Origin: Candidatus Sumerlaeota bacterium
GTDB lineage: Bacteria; Sumerlaeota; Sumerlaeia; JAFGJS01
Direction of reading: 5' to 3'
Assembly (NCBI GenBank): GCA_016928995.1
Contig: JAFGJS010000025.1
Location: 4,653 to 68,652 of the forward strand
DNA: 64,000 bases
Each line of letters opens with the position of its first letter. The stretch's first letter is position 1. This document shows, piece after piece, positions 51,250 through 62,400 of the stretch. Under the pieces are notes generated by a model. It did no database searches, was not told where the DNA came from, and was given only the letters and a program-made list of their open reading frames with translations. The position numbers were made by a program, and so were the translations under genes.

Positions 51250-52731
51250 TCAGACTTGATGCGCCTGCGTTTCGTCCGATTCACCGCTTTTAACCTTGCG
51301 GATAATCCATGCTATTCCGCCGAAGAAAAGGCAGAGAACCGCCGGTTCCATGTGCCAGCGCATGCGTTGACTTTCCGTGCCGTCGATAAAGGTTCCCATC
51401 GCCCAAACCCATAGGCAGCAAAAAACCATGGCCGCCGTCAGCAAGCCTTCCTGAGTTCCAAGCCGCCTTCCTCGAATCAGTCCGGTCAGCATGCTGATGT
51501 AAAAAGCCAGCATGAATATATTGATCGGCGAAGCCCATTCGCCCAACAAGCCGCAGAGTCCACGACGTATGATCTCGCCGTAGTACAAGTCGGCGTGCAT
51601 GCGGCTGTATATCGTATTGATCAACAATTGATAATCAATCTGATTATCCTCGAGGGTATAGGGGCGATAATAGGATGGCAGGGCAAAAAGAGTCTGATAC
51701 TGCAAACACCGGTCCAAATATAGAATGGGGTAGCGTTTAAGCCATTCGCGTTTTTTCTGCATCATCTCGTGATTCAAGGCTGGGATGGCGTAATGATTCA
51801 GATTGACATAACGGGATGTCTGATACGGCGCCTTGATGGTTTCGTTCAGCGCGGGATGGGATGCAATTCGCTGCAGCTGCCATTCGCTGTAAAACGGGTT
51901 CACTTGCCGGGAATCATATTTTCCATTTTGATAGATGAAGTCGTAAAATGGGTCTCCCGTGACCAATCGTAAATTGATGGCGGACCAACTGGAAAAACTC
52001 GGGCTGTTGAACAAGACTGCGTTTTTCACGATCCATGGCGCCGCAAGCGCTGCGACGATGCCGCAAAAGATCAGGCCGCTCTTGAGTCCAGCCTTCCAAT
52101 CGCTGTTTCTCAGCCAGAGATGCGCGCCGATCAGCGCGCCCAGCGGAAGCGCGGCAAGCGGATGCCACAGTGAACGCAAATAGACAATGAGCGTGAAAAT
52201 CAGCGCCAGCCCAATCAGGCGGGCCATTGATGGACGTTCCGCCCATTTCCAGAGCGACCAGAAAAAGACACCGAACAATGCCATGAGCATATTGGGATAA
52301 AAAAACAGGCGCGTGAACAGGTAAAACGAGGGATTGAGCAGCAGCCCTGCGAGCAGAACGGCCGCTAGCGCGCGGCTTTTCAGATAATGCCGGGCGACGG
52401 CGAACCAGCAGACGCAACAACACAGGGCTACAGCGAACATGATCGCCGTGGCCGAAAGGTCCAGCGGCACGGCGCATCGATCATCGAGATACAGCGTCAG
52501 CCAAAGCAGCACATTCAGCAAGGGCGGCTGGCTGTGGAGGTCGATGAGGCTGCCGATGGGATCATGAAGCAAGTGCTCCGGCGAGAGAAATTGCCACATG
52601 AAAAAATAAATTTCCGTCCCGGGGTGGCTGGAAAGCGCCCAATGCATGAATCCATATACGCTGAAGAGAGCCAGGGGAATCAGCGAATCAGACAGCCGCT
52701 CTTTCAGTCGTGCTGGCGATCCAATAGGCAT
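51250..52731 (-). CDS. Polytopic membrane protein of unknown function
   Basis: A 493-residue inner-membrane protein with about ten hydrophobic segments (for example ATAIMFAVALCCCVCWFAVA, LAAVLLAGLLLNPSFYLFTR, LIFCGIVAALAAPWIV). An aromatic/charged loop after the second helix (HDPIGSLIDLHSQPPLLN) and the LYLDDRC segment resemble early loops of some GT-C glycosyltransferases, but no confident family match is possible. It lies between alaS and the lipoprotein genes on the minus strand; the gap to alaS is only 19 bp, suggesting one transcript. Confidence 0.65.
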   Translation of the reverse strand: MPIGSPARLKERLSDSLIPLALFSVYGFMHWALSSHPGTEIYFFMWQFLSPEHLLHDPIGSLIDLHSQPPLLNVLLWLTLYLDDRCAVPLDLSATAIMFAVALCCCVCWFAVARHYLKSRALAAVLLAGLLLNPSFYLFTRLFFYPNMLMALFGVFFWSLWKWAERPSMARLIGLALIFTLIVYLRSLWHPLAALPLGALIGAHLWLRNSDWKAGLKSGLIFCGIVAALAAPWIVKNAVLFNSPSFSSWSAINLRLVTGDPFYDFIYQNGKYDSRQVNPFYSEWQLQRIASHPALNETIKAPYQTSRYVNLNHYAIPALNHEMMQKKREWLKRYPILYLDRCLQYQTLFALPSYYRPYTLEDNQIDYQLLINTIYSRMHADLYYGEIIRRGLCGLLGEWASPINIFMLAFYISMLTGLIRGRRLGTQEGLLTAAMVFCCLWVWAMGTFIDGTESQRMRWHMEPAVLCLFFGGIAWIIRKVKSGESDETQAHQV

Positions 52732-52750
52732 GCTTTTCCGCAGTTTCGTT

Positions 52751-55429
52751 CTATTTCAGCAACGCGTCGTTAAATGCTTCGCGCGCGGCTTTCATCGCGA
52801 CGGGGATGCCGTTGGGATCCTTGCCGCCGGCCTGCGCCAGGTCGGGCCGGCCGCCGCCGCCGCCTTGCACGAGCGGCGCGACTTGTTTGACCACGTCGCC
52901 GGCCTTGAGCTTGCCGTGCAGATCCTTGCTCACGGCGCAAAGCATGGAGACCTTGCCTTCCTGCGCCGTTACGAGGAAAGCGGCGTGTGTGGGCAGTTTG
53001 CTTTTCACCACGTCCATCGCGGCGCGCAGTTCATTCATGCCCAGACCGTCGAGCTGCGCCACCACGACCGGCGTGCCGCCGATGTTCTCCGCTTTGTCCG
53101 TCAGATCCTGCACTTCGCCCGCCGATTGCTGCTGCTTGGCTTTGCTCAGTTCCTTGCGCAACTCTTTGATTTCTTTTTGCATGGCGGCTACGCGCTCAGG
53201 CGCCTCTTCGATCTTGGCGGAAAGCTGCTGGCAGACCTCGGCCAGTTTGCGGCGCTCGCTCAAGATCACGTTCACTGCGCCGTCGCCTGCCGTCGCTTCG
53301 ATGCGGCGCATGCCGGCGGCGACCGAGGATTCGCCGGTGATCACAAACGGCCCGATCTGACCGGTGGCCTGCACGTGCGTGCCGCCGCAGAATTCAATCG
53401 AGTACGGCCGCTCATCACCCACCTTTTTACCGACTTGCACAACGCGCACCACGGCGCCGTATTTCTCGCCAAACGGGGCGATGGCGCCGCGTTTCTTGGC
53501 TTCGTCAATGGGCAATTCCTCCGTGGTCACGGTGTTGTTGCGCGTGATTTCGGCGTTCACGATGCGTTCGATCTCTTCAATCTCGCCGGGCTTGACTGCC
53601 GCGAGATGGGTGAAGTCGAAACGCAGATAATCCGGGCAGACATAAGAGCCAGCCTGGGTGACATGCTCGCCCAATACGCGCTTCAAGGCGCCCTGCATCA
53701 AATGCGTCGCGGTATGATTGCGCATCGTGCGCCAGCGCGCAGGCGCGTCAATCGAAGCGCAAATTTCCTCGCCTTCCTGAATCGATCCGGCGAGGACCAC
53801 AGCTTCATGCAGGAACAGCCCTTCCGCGGATTTCTGCGTGTCGCGCACTTCCACTTCCAGCCCGTTGGCAGTCAGTTTGCCGATGTCGCCGGTCTGTCCG
53901 CCAGATTCGGCGTAAAACGGCGTCCGATCCAGTATAATTTCGAGCTCGGCGCCGGCCTCAGCCGAGGCTACGCGATGGCCTTGCTGAAAGATCGCAAGGA
54001 TTTTCGCGGTCGCGGTAAACTGAGAATAATCGTAGCCGAGAAACTGCGTGGCGCCATGCTCGTGAAACAGGCCTTTCAGTTCTTCCGCGTGATCGGCGGA
54101 TTGATAGAATTTCGCTTTGCGTTTGGCGCCTTCTCCGGCCATTTCCTGGCGGATGCGTTTGTAGCCTTCCAGGTCGGCTTGAATGCCTTTTTCCTCGGCG
54201 ATCTCCTGCGTCAGGTCGGGCGGAAAGCCGTAGGTGTCGTGAAGTTTGAACACATCCTCGCCGGGAATCACGCCCCCTTCGCCGAGATCCGCCATGATCT
54301 TGCCCAGCAATTCCACGCCGGTGTTCAGCGTGCGATGGAAAGTCTCTTCTTCCGCCGCCACGGCTTTTTTCAGATGAGCGGGATTTTTGTTCAGTTCGGG
54401 ATAAGCCTCTTGCATCTGCTCGATCACGACGTCGATCAAGCCGGCGAGAAACGGCCGGTCCATGCCGATCTTCTTGCCGTGACGGATGGCGCGGCGCAGG
54501 ATGCGTCGGACGACGTAGCCGCGGCCTTCGTTGCCGGGCAGGATGCCTTCGTTGATCACGAACGCCATCGCGCGGATGTGGTCGGCGATCACATTGAGCG
54601 AAAGGGAAATTTCTTTCGAATCGTTATAGTTGACGCCGCAGGCTTTCGCCGCCGCGTCGCAGATCGGGCGCATCTCGTTGGTGTGATAGGGGCTCTTGAC
54701 GCCTTGCAGGATGCATGCAAGCCGTTCGAGACCCATGCCCGTGTCGATGCCGCGATTCTTCAGCGGCGGGCGCGAGCCGTCTTTCTGCTGATCGAATTGC
54801 GGAAAAACAAGGTTCCAAAACTCCAGGTAGCGTTCGTCGCCGTTTTCGATTCCGGTCTTGGGATCGTCGCTCCCCTCGAAGTCCGGCCCCATGTCGTAAA
54901 GAATTTCGGAGGACGGTCCGCAGGCGCCCGTGTCGCCGGCCGGACCCCAGAAATTATCCTTCGCGCCCAGCCGGAAAATGCGCTCCGCCGGGAAGCCGAC
55001 TTCGTCGCGCCAGATCGCCTCGGCTTCGTCATCGTCTTCGAAGACCGTCACGTATAGTTTCATCTGGTCGATGCCCACAAGGTTGATGAACTCCCAGGCC
55101 CACTGGATCGCCTCGCGCTTGAAGTAGTCGCCGAACGAGAAATTGCCCAGCATTTCGAAGAAGGTGTGATGGCGGATCGTGCGGCCAACGTTCTCCAGGT
55201 CGCTCCCCTTGCCGCCGGCGCGAAAACATTTCTGCACGCTGCACGCGCGGCGAAACAGCACATCAACCGTGCCGGAGTAATACGGCTTGAATTGCACCAT
55301 GCCCGCGCTGGTGAAGAGCAGCGTCGGATCGTCCGGCGGCACAATCGGCCATGAGTCCACGGCGCGGTGCTCGCGTTCTTTGAAAAATTCGATATATCGC
55401 TGACGGATGTCTTGTACGGTCCAGCCCAC
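52751..55429 (-). CDS. alaS: Alanyl-tRNA synthetase
   Basis: An 892-residue class II aminoacyl-tRNA synthetase that charges tRNA-Ala and edits mischarged Ser and Gly. The synthetase core begins at GWTVQDIRQRYIEFFKEREH, with SAGMVQFKPYYSGT, FFEMLGNFSFGDYFK and the class II motif 3 region RGYVVRRILRRAIRHG. The editing domain has NHTATHLMQGALKRVLGEH near 569 and CGGTHV near 680. The C-terminal C-Ala domain ends with the GGGGGRPDLAQAGGKDP segment. GTG at 55429 is chosen as start because GAGGA lies six bases upstream and the length then matches the family; the longer frame adds a non-conserved basic leader. It is the 5'-most gene of the minus-strand block. Confidence 0.95.
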   Translation of the reverse strand: MGWTVQDIRQRYIEFFKEREHRAVDSWPIVPPDDPTLLFTSAGMVQFKPYYSGTVDVLFRRACSVQKCFRAGGKGSDLENVGRTIRHHTFFEMLGNFSFGDYFKREAIQWAWEFINLVGIDQMKLYVTVFEDDDEAEAIWRDEVGFPAERIFRLGAKDNFWGPAGDTGACGPSSEILYDMGPDFEGSDDPKTGIENGDERYLEFWNLVFPQFDQQKDGSRPPLKNRGIDTGMGLERLACILQGVKSPYHTNEMRPICDAAAKACGVNYNDSKEISLSLNVIADHIRAMAFVINEGILPGNEGRGYVVRRILRRAIRHGKKIGMDRPFLAGLIDVVIEQMQEAYPELNKNPAHLKKAVAAEEETFHRTLNTGVELLGKIMADLGEGGVIPGEDVFKLHDTYGFPPDLTQEIAEEKGIQADLEGYKRIRQEMAGEGAKRKAKFYQSADHAEELKGLFHEHGATQFLGYDYSQFTATAKILAIFQQGHRVASAEAGAELEIILDRTPFYAESGGQTGDIGKLTANGLEVEVRDTQKSAEGLFLHEAVVLAGSIQEGEEICASIDAPARWRTMRNHTATHLMQGALKRVLGEHVTQAGSYVCPDYLRFDFTHLAAVKPGEIEEIERIVNAEITRNNTVTTEELPIDEAKKRGAIAPFGEKYGAVVRVVQVGKKVGDERPYSIEFCGGTHVQATGQIGPFVITGESSVAAGMRRIEATAGDGAVNVILSERRKLAEVCQQLSAKIEEAPERVAAMQKEIKELRKELSKAKQQQSAGEVQDLTDKAENIGGTPVVVAQLDGLGMNELRAAMDVVKSKLPTHAAFLVTAQEGKVSMLCAVSKDLHGKLKAGDVVKQVAPLVQGGGGGRPDLAQAGGKDPNGIPVAMKAAREAFNDALLK

Positions 55430-55664
55430 GGTCGGTCCTCGTTTCTTGCGCAAAAATCGCCGTCTCAGTTCAAGAAAGCCTGTTTTTGCGAATTGCGCGG
55501 CGGATGGCAAGAGATTTTTCCGCGGAATCGAAGGGAAGCAGGACGGCATATTTCGCCACCGGCGGATCATTCGACAGAAGCGCAATGAAAGGCTTGCCTT
55601 TTCATCCTGACGGCGCCATGTTGCGCTCGTTTTTAATTACACGGTGATCAACAGGAGCGCGACC

Positions 55665-56294
55665 ATGATTTTTCAACGGCAGGATTTGATCTTATTCCAG
55701 GGCGACAGCATCACGGATTGCGGACGGAATCGACTGGCTCCGAATGATATGGGATTCGGCTACGCGATCATGGCCGCCGCGTGGCTTTCCGCCATGCGAC
55801 CGGAGCATGAACTGCGTTTCCTCAATCGCGGCATCGGCGGCGATCGCGTGTGCGATTTGAAAAGACGGTGGACCACGGATTGCATCGAACTGAAACCGGA
55901 CTGGGTTTCGATCATGGTCGGGATTAATGAGGTCTGGCGAAGGTTTGACTCAAACGACCCGACAGCGACAGAAGTATATGAGCGCGATTACCGCGAGATC
56001 CTGGGTCAAGTTCGGGAAGCCCTGCCTGAAACGCGCTTCATCTTGATCGAGCCATTCGTGCTGGAGACTTCGCCGGATCGCGCGGCCTGGCGCGAGGACC
56101 TGGATTCGAAGATCGCCGTTGTGCGGCGCCTGGCCAATGAGTTCAGCGCGATTCTGATCCCGCTCGACGGCATTTTCGCCGGCGCCGCAGCCAAGCGTAA
56201 ACCGGCCTTCTGGGCCGAAGACGGCGTGCACCCAAGCCCGGCCGGGCACGCGCTCATCGCGCAGTCCTGGCTGAATGCCGTCGAAGCGAATTAA
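55665..56294 (+). CDS. SGNH/GDSL-family hydrolase
   Basis: A 209-residue hydrolase. Block I is LILFQGDSITDCGRNR with the nucleophile Ser near residue 15. Block II shows GIGGDR, block III VGINEVWRR (the N of GxND is kept), and block V has EDGVHPSPAGHALIAQ with the catalytic Asp and His near 188-192. The family acts on acyl esters, including acetyl-xylan, lysophospholipid or sugar esters; the substrate is unknown. No signal peptide is present. ATG 55665 has AGGAG seven bases upstream and is preferred over a GTG at 55644. It is divergent from alaS and convergent with the giant-protein gene, with a strong hairpin between. Confidence 0.85.
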   Translation: MIFQRQDLILFQGDSITDCGRNRLAPNDMGFGYAIMAAAWLSAMRPEHELRFLNRGIGGDRVCDLKRRWTTDCIELKPDWVSIMVGINEVWRRFDSNDPTATEVYERDYREILGQVREALPETRFILIEPFVLETSPDRAAWREDLDSKIAVVRRLANEFSAILIPLDGIFAGAAAKRKPAFWAEDGVHPSPAGHALIAQSWLNAVEAN

Positions 56295-56340
56295 AGAAAA
56301 CATTACGGATCATCCATTCATAACGAAGCTTGCATAAACA

Positions 56341-56374
56341 ATCGCGCGCCGGCCATTTAAGGCCGGCGCGCGAT
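56341..56374. terminator. Strong bidirectional hairpin terminator
   Basis: A perfect 14-bp GC-rich stem (ATCGCGCGCCGGCC / GGCCGGCGCGCGAT) with loop ATTTAA lies between the SGNH hydrolase and the giant-protein gene's 3' end. The plus-strand tail is TTATCGTT, so the U-run is weak and stem stability must do the work. Confidence 0.75.
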
Positions 56375-56428
56375 TTATCGTTACAACTGTGACCGCCGTC
56401 TTCAGCGGGCGGTTTCGCGATGCTCCAG

Positions 56429-59400
56429 TTATTTCTCGAATTCGCCTGGAGGCATGCTGCTGAGGCCGGGAATGACGAACTCCGGAATGCCGATGGAGGC
56501 GTGGCCTTCCCAGCGTGGATGATTGTCGATGGTCCAGTACATGACGCGTTCCACGATGATGCCTTTGCCGTCGATTTCCTTCACCAGCGTGGAGATGGAT
56601 TGTGTGCCGCCGGGGTTCGCCACGAAGTTGTTCGCTTTCACCGTAAGGCGCTGCCCCGGACTGACGGCATACGGACTCGGCGCCGGAACGACCACGCTGC
56701 TGTCGGGCTTGATGAACTCCACGCTGACGTTCGCGGTGGTGTCGCCGGGATTTCCGACGGTGATGAAGCATTCGAAGTTTGAAGTGCCCCAGACCGCGCC
56801 TTCCGGCAAGTACCAACTCGGTTGCGTTCCCGTCATGCCCACGACGCCCGTGGCGCCGGTGCGGGAGTTGTATCCCGGAGCCGTGAAGTATTGCGGGCGC
56901 TCAGCAGTGAAGGTCATTTCGTTCTCAGATTCAAATACCGTGGCGAAGCCGGGATTGTCGGTCATCTGAGCCGGATAATCCCGTTCGACATCGATCGTCT
57001 TGCGCGTGGCCGGTCCGATTTCGAACTGATCGGTCACCTGCGTTCCATCAGACAACAGGAAGCGCAAGTTGATGGTGATCGAGGTCGGATGCGAATTCGC
57101 CAGCGTAAAGAAAGTATCAAACGACGAATGCGTGGCGCCTTCGGCGAAATACCATATGTCGCTGGGTTCCGTGATGCCGAGCGAGGTGTGGCCCCATTTC
57201 AACGGCAGGTCCGGCATGTCGCCGGTGGCCAGAACGTTGCCGTACATCGTGCGCTCGATCACAACCGGCACGGGATGCTCGCCGATGGATTGGATGCGCG
57301 TGGAGAAGTGGCGGTTGGGCGCTTGATCCGAGTTGTTCGGGATGATGTTGTAGCGGCTCAGGGCCGGGATGTTGAAGGTTTTTTCAATGTTGGCTCCGTT
57401 CTCCACGAGGTAAATGACGCCGAGCTGAGCAGTGCGGGTTGTGGGATTGCCGACGGACACAATCATGAGCCGTGGTTGACCGCTGCTGTCATTCGCCGTG
57501 GTGCCTTCCGCCAGGTACCAATCCGTGTCGAGATGGACCGAGCCGATGGAGTCTGTGCCGCCCATGCGCGGAGTTGAGGGAACGCCCACGCCGGTGAGCG
57601 GCCAATACATCGCTCGCTCAGCGTAAACCAGGGCCTGATCCTCGGCCAGCAGTTCGGCCGCGACGAATCCCTGGGTGCGGCCAGCCGCGCTGATCACATC
57701 GCCCAGGTTGAAAGTATAGCGGGAATTGGCCGCAAGGGTGCGAGTCGTGGTCAGCGGTGCGTCGCCATTGTCAAAGAGGATGTTCAGCCCGACCACGGTG
57801 GGATCGGTCGGATGCGGGTTGACGACGAGCACATACGTCTGGAAGCCGCCGTCGGTCTTGCCTTCGGCGAAGTACCATTTGTCGCTCAGCATGCCGGTCA
57901 AACTCCAGACCAGGTCGTATTCATTGCCTGAATTCGTGCCGGTGACGACGATGTAATAGTAACCTTCCGACGGCATGTCGATGATGATCTGCTCATTGTC
58001 CGTATCGGTCGAAGAGGATGCGACCAAATTGCCATACTCGTCATAGAGCAGCAGGTTCAAATCGCCCATGTCATCCAGGAAGGTCAGATCGATGATCAAT
58101 TGATCCTGCCGTTCGCCGACGTAGATTTGATACCAATCGTCATCCAGTTGCACGCCGTATCCGTCGATGTCGCTCAAATTCTGGTTCTCATTGCCGGTCA
58201 GGTCATACGCGGACGCCTGGTCATTGTTGCCGCTGGAGCCTTCGTATCCATCCTCGGTGATTTCGTGCCATTCGAGATCATAGCTGTTTCCGTTATCGTC
58301 GCCGGTGACTTGCACGTAGACCGTCTGCCCGGCAAGGCTCGGATCCACGCAGAGGATGTATTCATTGTCGGTCGTGCTGTGGGCGGAGCCGATGATGTTG
58401 CCTTCCTCATCGTAAAGCGTGAGGTTGATGTCGCCGTCAGCGTGCTCGAACAGCGCCTGAATCGAAATGCCCAGCGCGTCGCCGGAGAGCGTAATCGCGT
58501 ACCAGTCGTCGTCGAGTTGCGTGCCTGTGATGCTGCCGCTGGTATCGCCGTCCGAGATCAACGTCGCGGAGGTCTGGTCGTCATTCTCCTCGTATTCGTC
58601 GTCGTCCAGCAGCTCGTAGCACAGGTCGTATTGATTGCCGTTGTTGGGTCCGTAAACGCGGACGAAGTAAGAGCCGTTCGGATTCATGATCACGACCTGC
58701 TCATTGTCCGTCTGGCTTGCACCCGCGCCGACCAGGTTGGTTTCGTCTCCGAGGAAGACCTGCACGTTGATGTTGCCGCCGGCGTGGTCGAAGGTGACGT
58801 CGATCACCAGCGAGTCGTAGCCCGCAGCCACGTCAATCTGATACCAGTCGTCGTCGAGCTGCGTGGCGGGTCCGCCGAGGAAGGCGGGATCCGAAAGACA
58901 GGCGGCGACGCCGTTCGTCAGGTTATACGCGCTGCCGATGTCGTCGTTGGGCTCCGCGCCGTCCTCTTCGTATGCGTTCCAGATCAAGTCGTAGAGGTTG
59001 CCGCTATCGTCGCCGATGATCTCGATATAGTAGCAGCGCGTCGAACCAGGCGGATCCGCCGGCGGCAAGGCAAAGACGATCACTTCGTTGTCCGTGGTCG
59101 ATTCCGCCCTGGCGATTTCAACGCCTGCGCTGTTGTAGAGAATCACATCGATATTGCCTTGGCTGTGATCAAAGGTGACGGTGATTTCCAGCACGTCCTC
59201 TTCGGGGCCGACGCAGATTTCGTACCAGTCGCTGCCGGACTGCACGCCCTGGCCATCCGGCAGGCCTTCGCCTTCGTTGCCGGTCAGGTCGTATGCGTTG
59301 CCCATGTCGTTGTTGTTGTAGCCGTCTTCAACATAGCCGTTCCAGATCAGGTCGTACTCGTTGCCGCTGTTGTCGCCGGTCACGCGGATGTAATAATCGG

Positions 59401-62400
59401 TCACGCCGCCAGGCAGCACGAAACCGATGTGCTCGTTATCCGTCGTCGAGAGCGACGAAGCCAGCAAGGCGCCGTTCTGATCGTAGAGTTGGATGTCGAT
59501 GTTGCCGCCGGCATGCTCGAAGATCGCGTCGATGCTGAGGAAGTTCGAATTTTCATCGACGCTGATGTGATACCAGTCGTCGTTCAGCTGCACGCCCATG
59601 CCGTCGATGTAACTGAGCTGATTTTCGCTGCCGTTGGTGTCATTGTTGTCGCCTAACGTGGCGTCGTAGGCGTTCGCCTGAATGTTATTTCCGTCGTCGC
59701 CCTCGTATGCGTCGTCGAAGTGCATATCCCAGGTGAGGTCGTAGGTGTTGCCGGAGTCGTCGCCGGTCACGACCACGTAATATGTGCCTGAGGCCGGATT
59801 CGTCACCAGAATCTGTTCATCGTCGGTCGTCGAATTGGACACCGCCACGGTCGTTCCGGTCGAATCGAGCAGGGCGATGTTGATGTCGCCGCCTTCATGG
59901 TCGAAGAAGGCCTGAACATCGAGCAGTGTCACTCCAGGCGGCAGCGTGATGATGTACCAGTCCTCGCCGACTTGCACGCCTTCGCCGTCAACCTCGGACA
60001 GGAGCTGCTCCTCGAACGGCGTCAGATCAAAGGCGTCTTCCATCGAGTTGTTGTCGTAGTTGTCTTCCGGCAACGATTCCCAGCAGAGGTCGTATTCGTT
60101 GCCATTGTTGTCGCCGGTGACGACGATGTAATACTCGCCCGCGGCGGGATTGGCGACGCCGATTGACTCGGTGTCTTCAGTCGAGTTGGAGACTGCGATC
60201 GACGTGCCGCTTGAGTTGAGCAGTTCGATGTCGATGTTGCCGTCCGCGTGAGTGAAGGTCGCCGTCACGTTCAGACGCGCCATGCCTTCGGGCACGGCGA
60301 TCTTGAAGACGTCCGTGTCGCCCTGTATGCCTAGTCCGTTGATCTGCGAGAGGCAGCCGTTCTGGAACGCCGTCAGGTCGGTCGCCGAGGTCAGGCTGTC
60401 GTTATCGTCGCCGTAGTTGTCCTCGTAGATCACAACCCAGCTCAGGTTGTATTCATTGCCGGAGTTGTCGCCGACGACTTGGATGTAATAGTCGCCTTCG
60501 GGCGGGAGGTTGTAGAAGATCGATTCGTTGTCGGTCAGCGATTCGCCGCTGCCGATCAACACGCCGTTGCTGTCGTATAGATAGATGTCGATGTTGCCCA
60601 GGGTATGGATAAACTCGGCGTCGACCTGCATGCTCAGCGCGCCTTCGCGCACGTGGATCATGTACCAGTCGTCGTCGGTGTTCACTCCGTTGCCGTCGAT
60701 GTTGCCAAGGTCGTTGCCGTCATGGCCCAGGCCATGGCCGTCTTCGCCGTCTTCGCCGCCGCCGTCATAGACGGTCAGGTCGGTGGCGTCGTTCATGTTG
60801 TTGTTGTCGCCGTAGTCGTCGTCCGCCACGATGAACCAGCGCAAGTCGTATTGCGTGCCGATGGCCGGACCTTGCACTCGGATGCGATACTCTCCGGACG
60901 CCGAGGCGATGGCGACATATTCGTTGTCGGTCGATGTTGAGGACGCGGCGATGGGATTGCCCAGGCTGTCCGTAATTTCCATCCGCAGGTTGCCGTCGGC
61001 ATGAGTGAAGAGCAATTCCACACGCAGCAGATCGCCGCCTGTTCCGGAGTCGAAGCCGAACCAGTCGTCGTCGAGATTGAAGCCGAAACCGTCGATCTCG
61101 CTCAGCAGCGTGTTCTCGTAATCGGTCAAGTCATAGTATGTGCCCAGCGTGTCGTTCTCTTCGTAATGATCCTCGCGGATCGCCTCCCATTGCAGGTCGT
61201 AGGTGTTCCCTGTGTTGCTGCCTTTCACGACGATGTAATACGTCCCCGCTGAAGGCACGGTGTAGTTGATCGATTCGTTATCCGTCGAGGTGTCAGCGGA
61301 CGCCACCAGAGCGCCGCCCGAATTGCGCAGCTCCAGCGAGAGATTGCCGTTGGCATGCGTGAAGGTCAGCGCAATGCTAAACAGCCCGGTATCGGCGTCG
61401 GCCACGATCTCGAACCAGTCATCGTCGAGTTGAACGCCGTTGCCATTGACCGATGACAGCAATTCGCCTTCCGATTCGGTCAAGTCGAACGCTTCGCCCT
61501 GGCTGTCATTCTGCTCGTATAAATCGTCCATGATGCAGTTGGCGGTCAAACCGTATTGGTTGTGTGAATTCGGGCCGTCCACCAGGATGTAATACCAGCC
61601 AGGCTCCGCATCGTACGCTAAAACCTGTTCAACGTCGTTCGCGGTGACGCTTTCGTCGATCAGCGTCAAATCGCTGATTAACTGCGCCTGTTCCAGGCCG
61701 CTGGTGTAAAGGTGCAGATCGATGTCGCCATCGGCGTGGGTGAATGTCGCATTGACTTGCAGCAGCCCGATGAGCGAGGTGACTTGCATCACATACCAAT
61801 CGTCGTATTCGCCTTTCGTCGCGTTTCCTTCCGGCAGGGAGCTGAAACATTCAGTCAAGCCGTAGGCTGAGGCCGGATCGGAATTGGGGCCGTAGGGATC
61901 GTCCGGCGGTGGCAGCACGGTCAGCTTCACCAAGTGCGAAGTGTCATCCGCGCCATTCGTGGAATTGGTGAAATTCAGGGTGGCGGTATAGGTGCCGGTG
62001 GAGAAGGAGTTCGCCACGGAGCCGATTTGCACAAGCACCGGACTGGTGTTGGCCACCGGATCGGTGTTGGACATATCGAACATTTGCACCGTGCCCACGC
62101 TATACTCGATAATGTCCACCCAGCCGGTGGGTCCGCCGGGAGGATATTCAATCGACACGGTGAAGTCATAGGGCGCGTCGCCTTCGTTCGAGAGGTAATA
62201 GGTGTACTCCGCCGGATCGAATGGGCCGCCGGTGTAGCCTTCTGTCTCGAAATCCTCGTCGGCGCTGACACGCATGTACGGCCCTGGAGTATGGACCGTC
62301 ACGGCCACGGTGATACTGGTGTCGCCATCGCCGTTGGTGTTGTTAAAGAACCACATATTGCCCTCATAAGGCTCGTTCTGTTGCTTCAGGTTATAGACGT

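Noticed and set aside
52646-55057. 803-residue open frame on the plus strand opposite alaS
   Set aside because: It is an antisense shadow of a clearly intact alanyl-tRNA synthetase gene; the composition (H, D, A and F-rich) and absence of motifs show it is not a gene.
58100-59656. 518-residue repetitive frame on the plus strand opposite the PPC repeats
   Set aside because: The repeats arise from the tandem PPC-encoding DNA read in antisense; it has no ribosome-binding site or recognisable domain.
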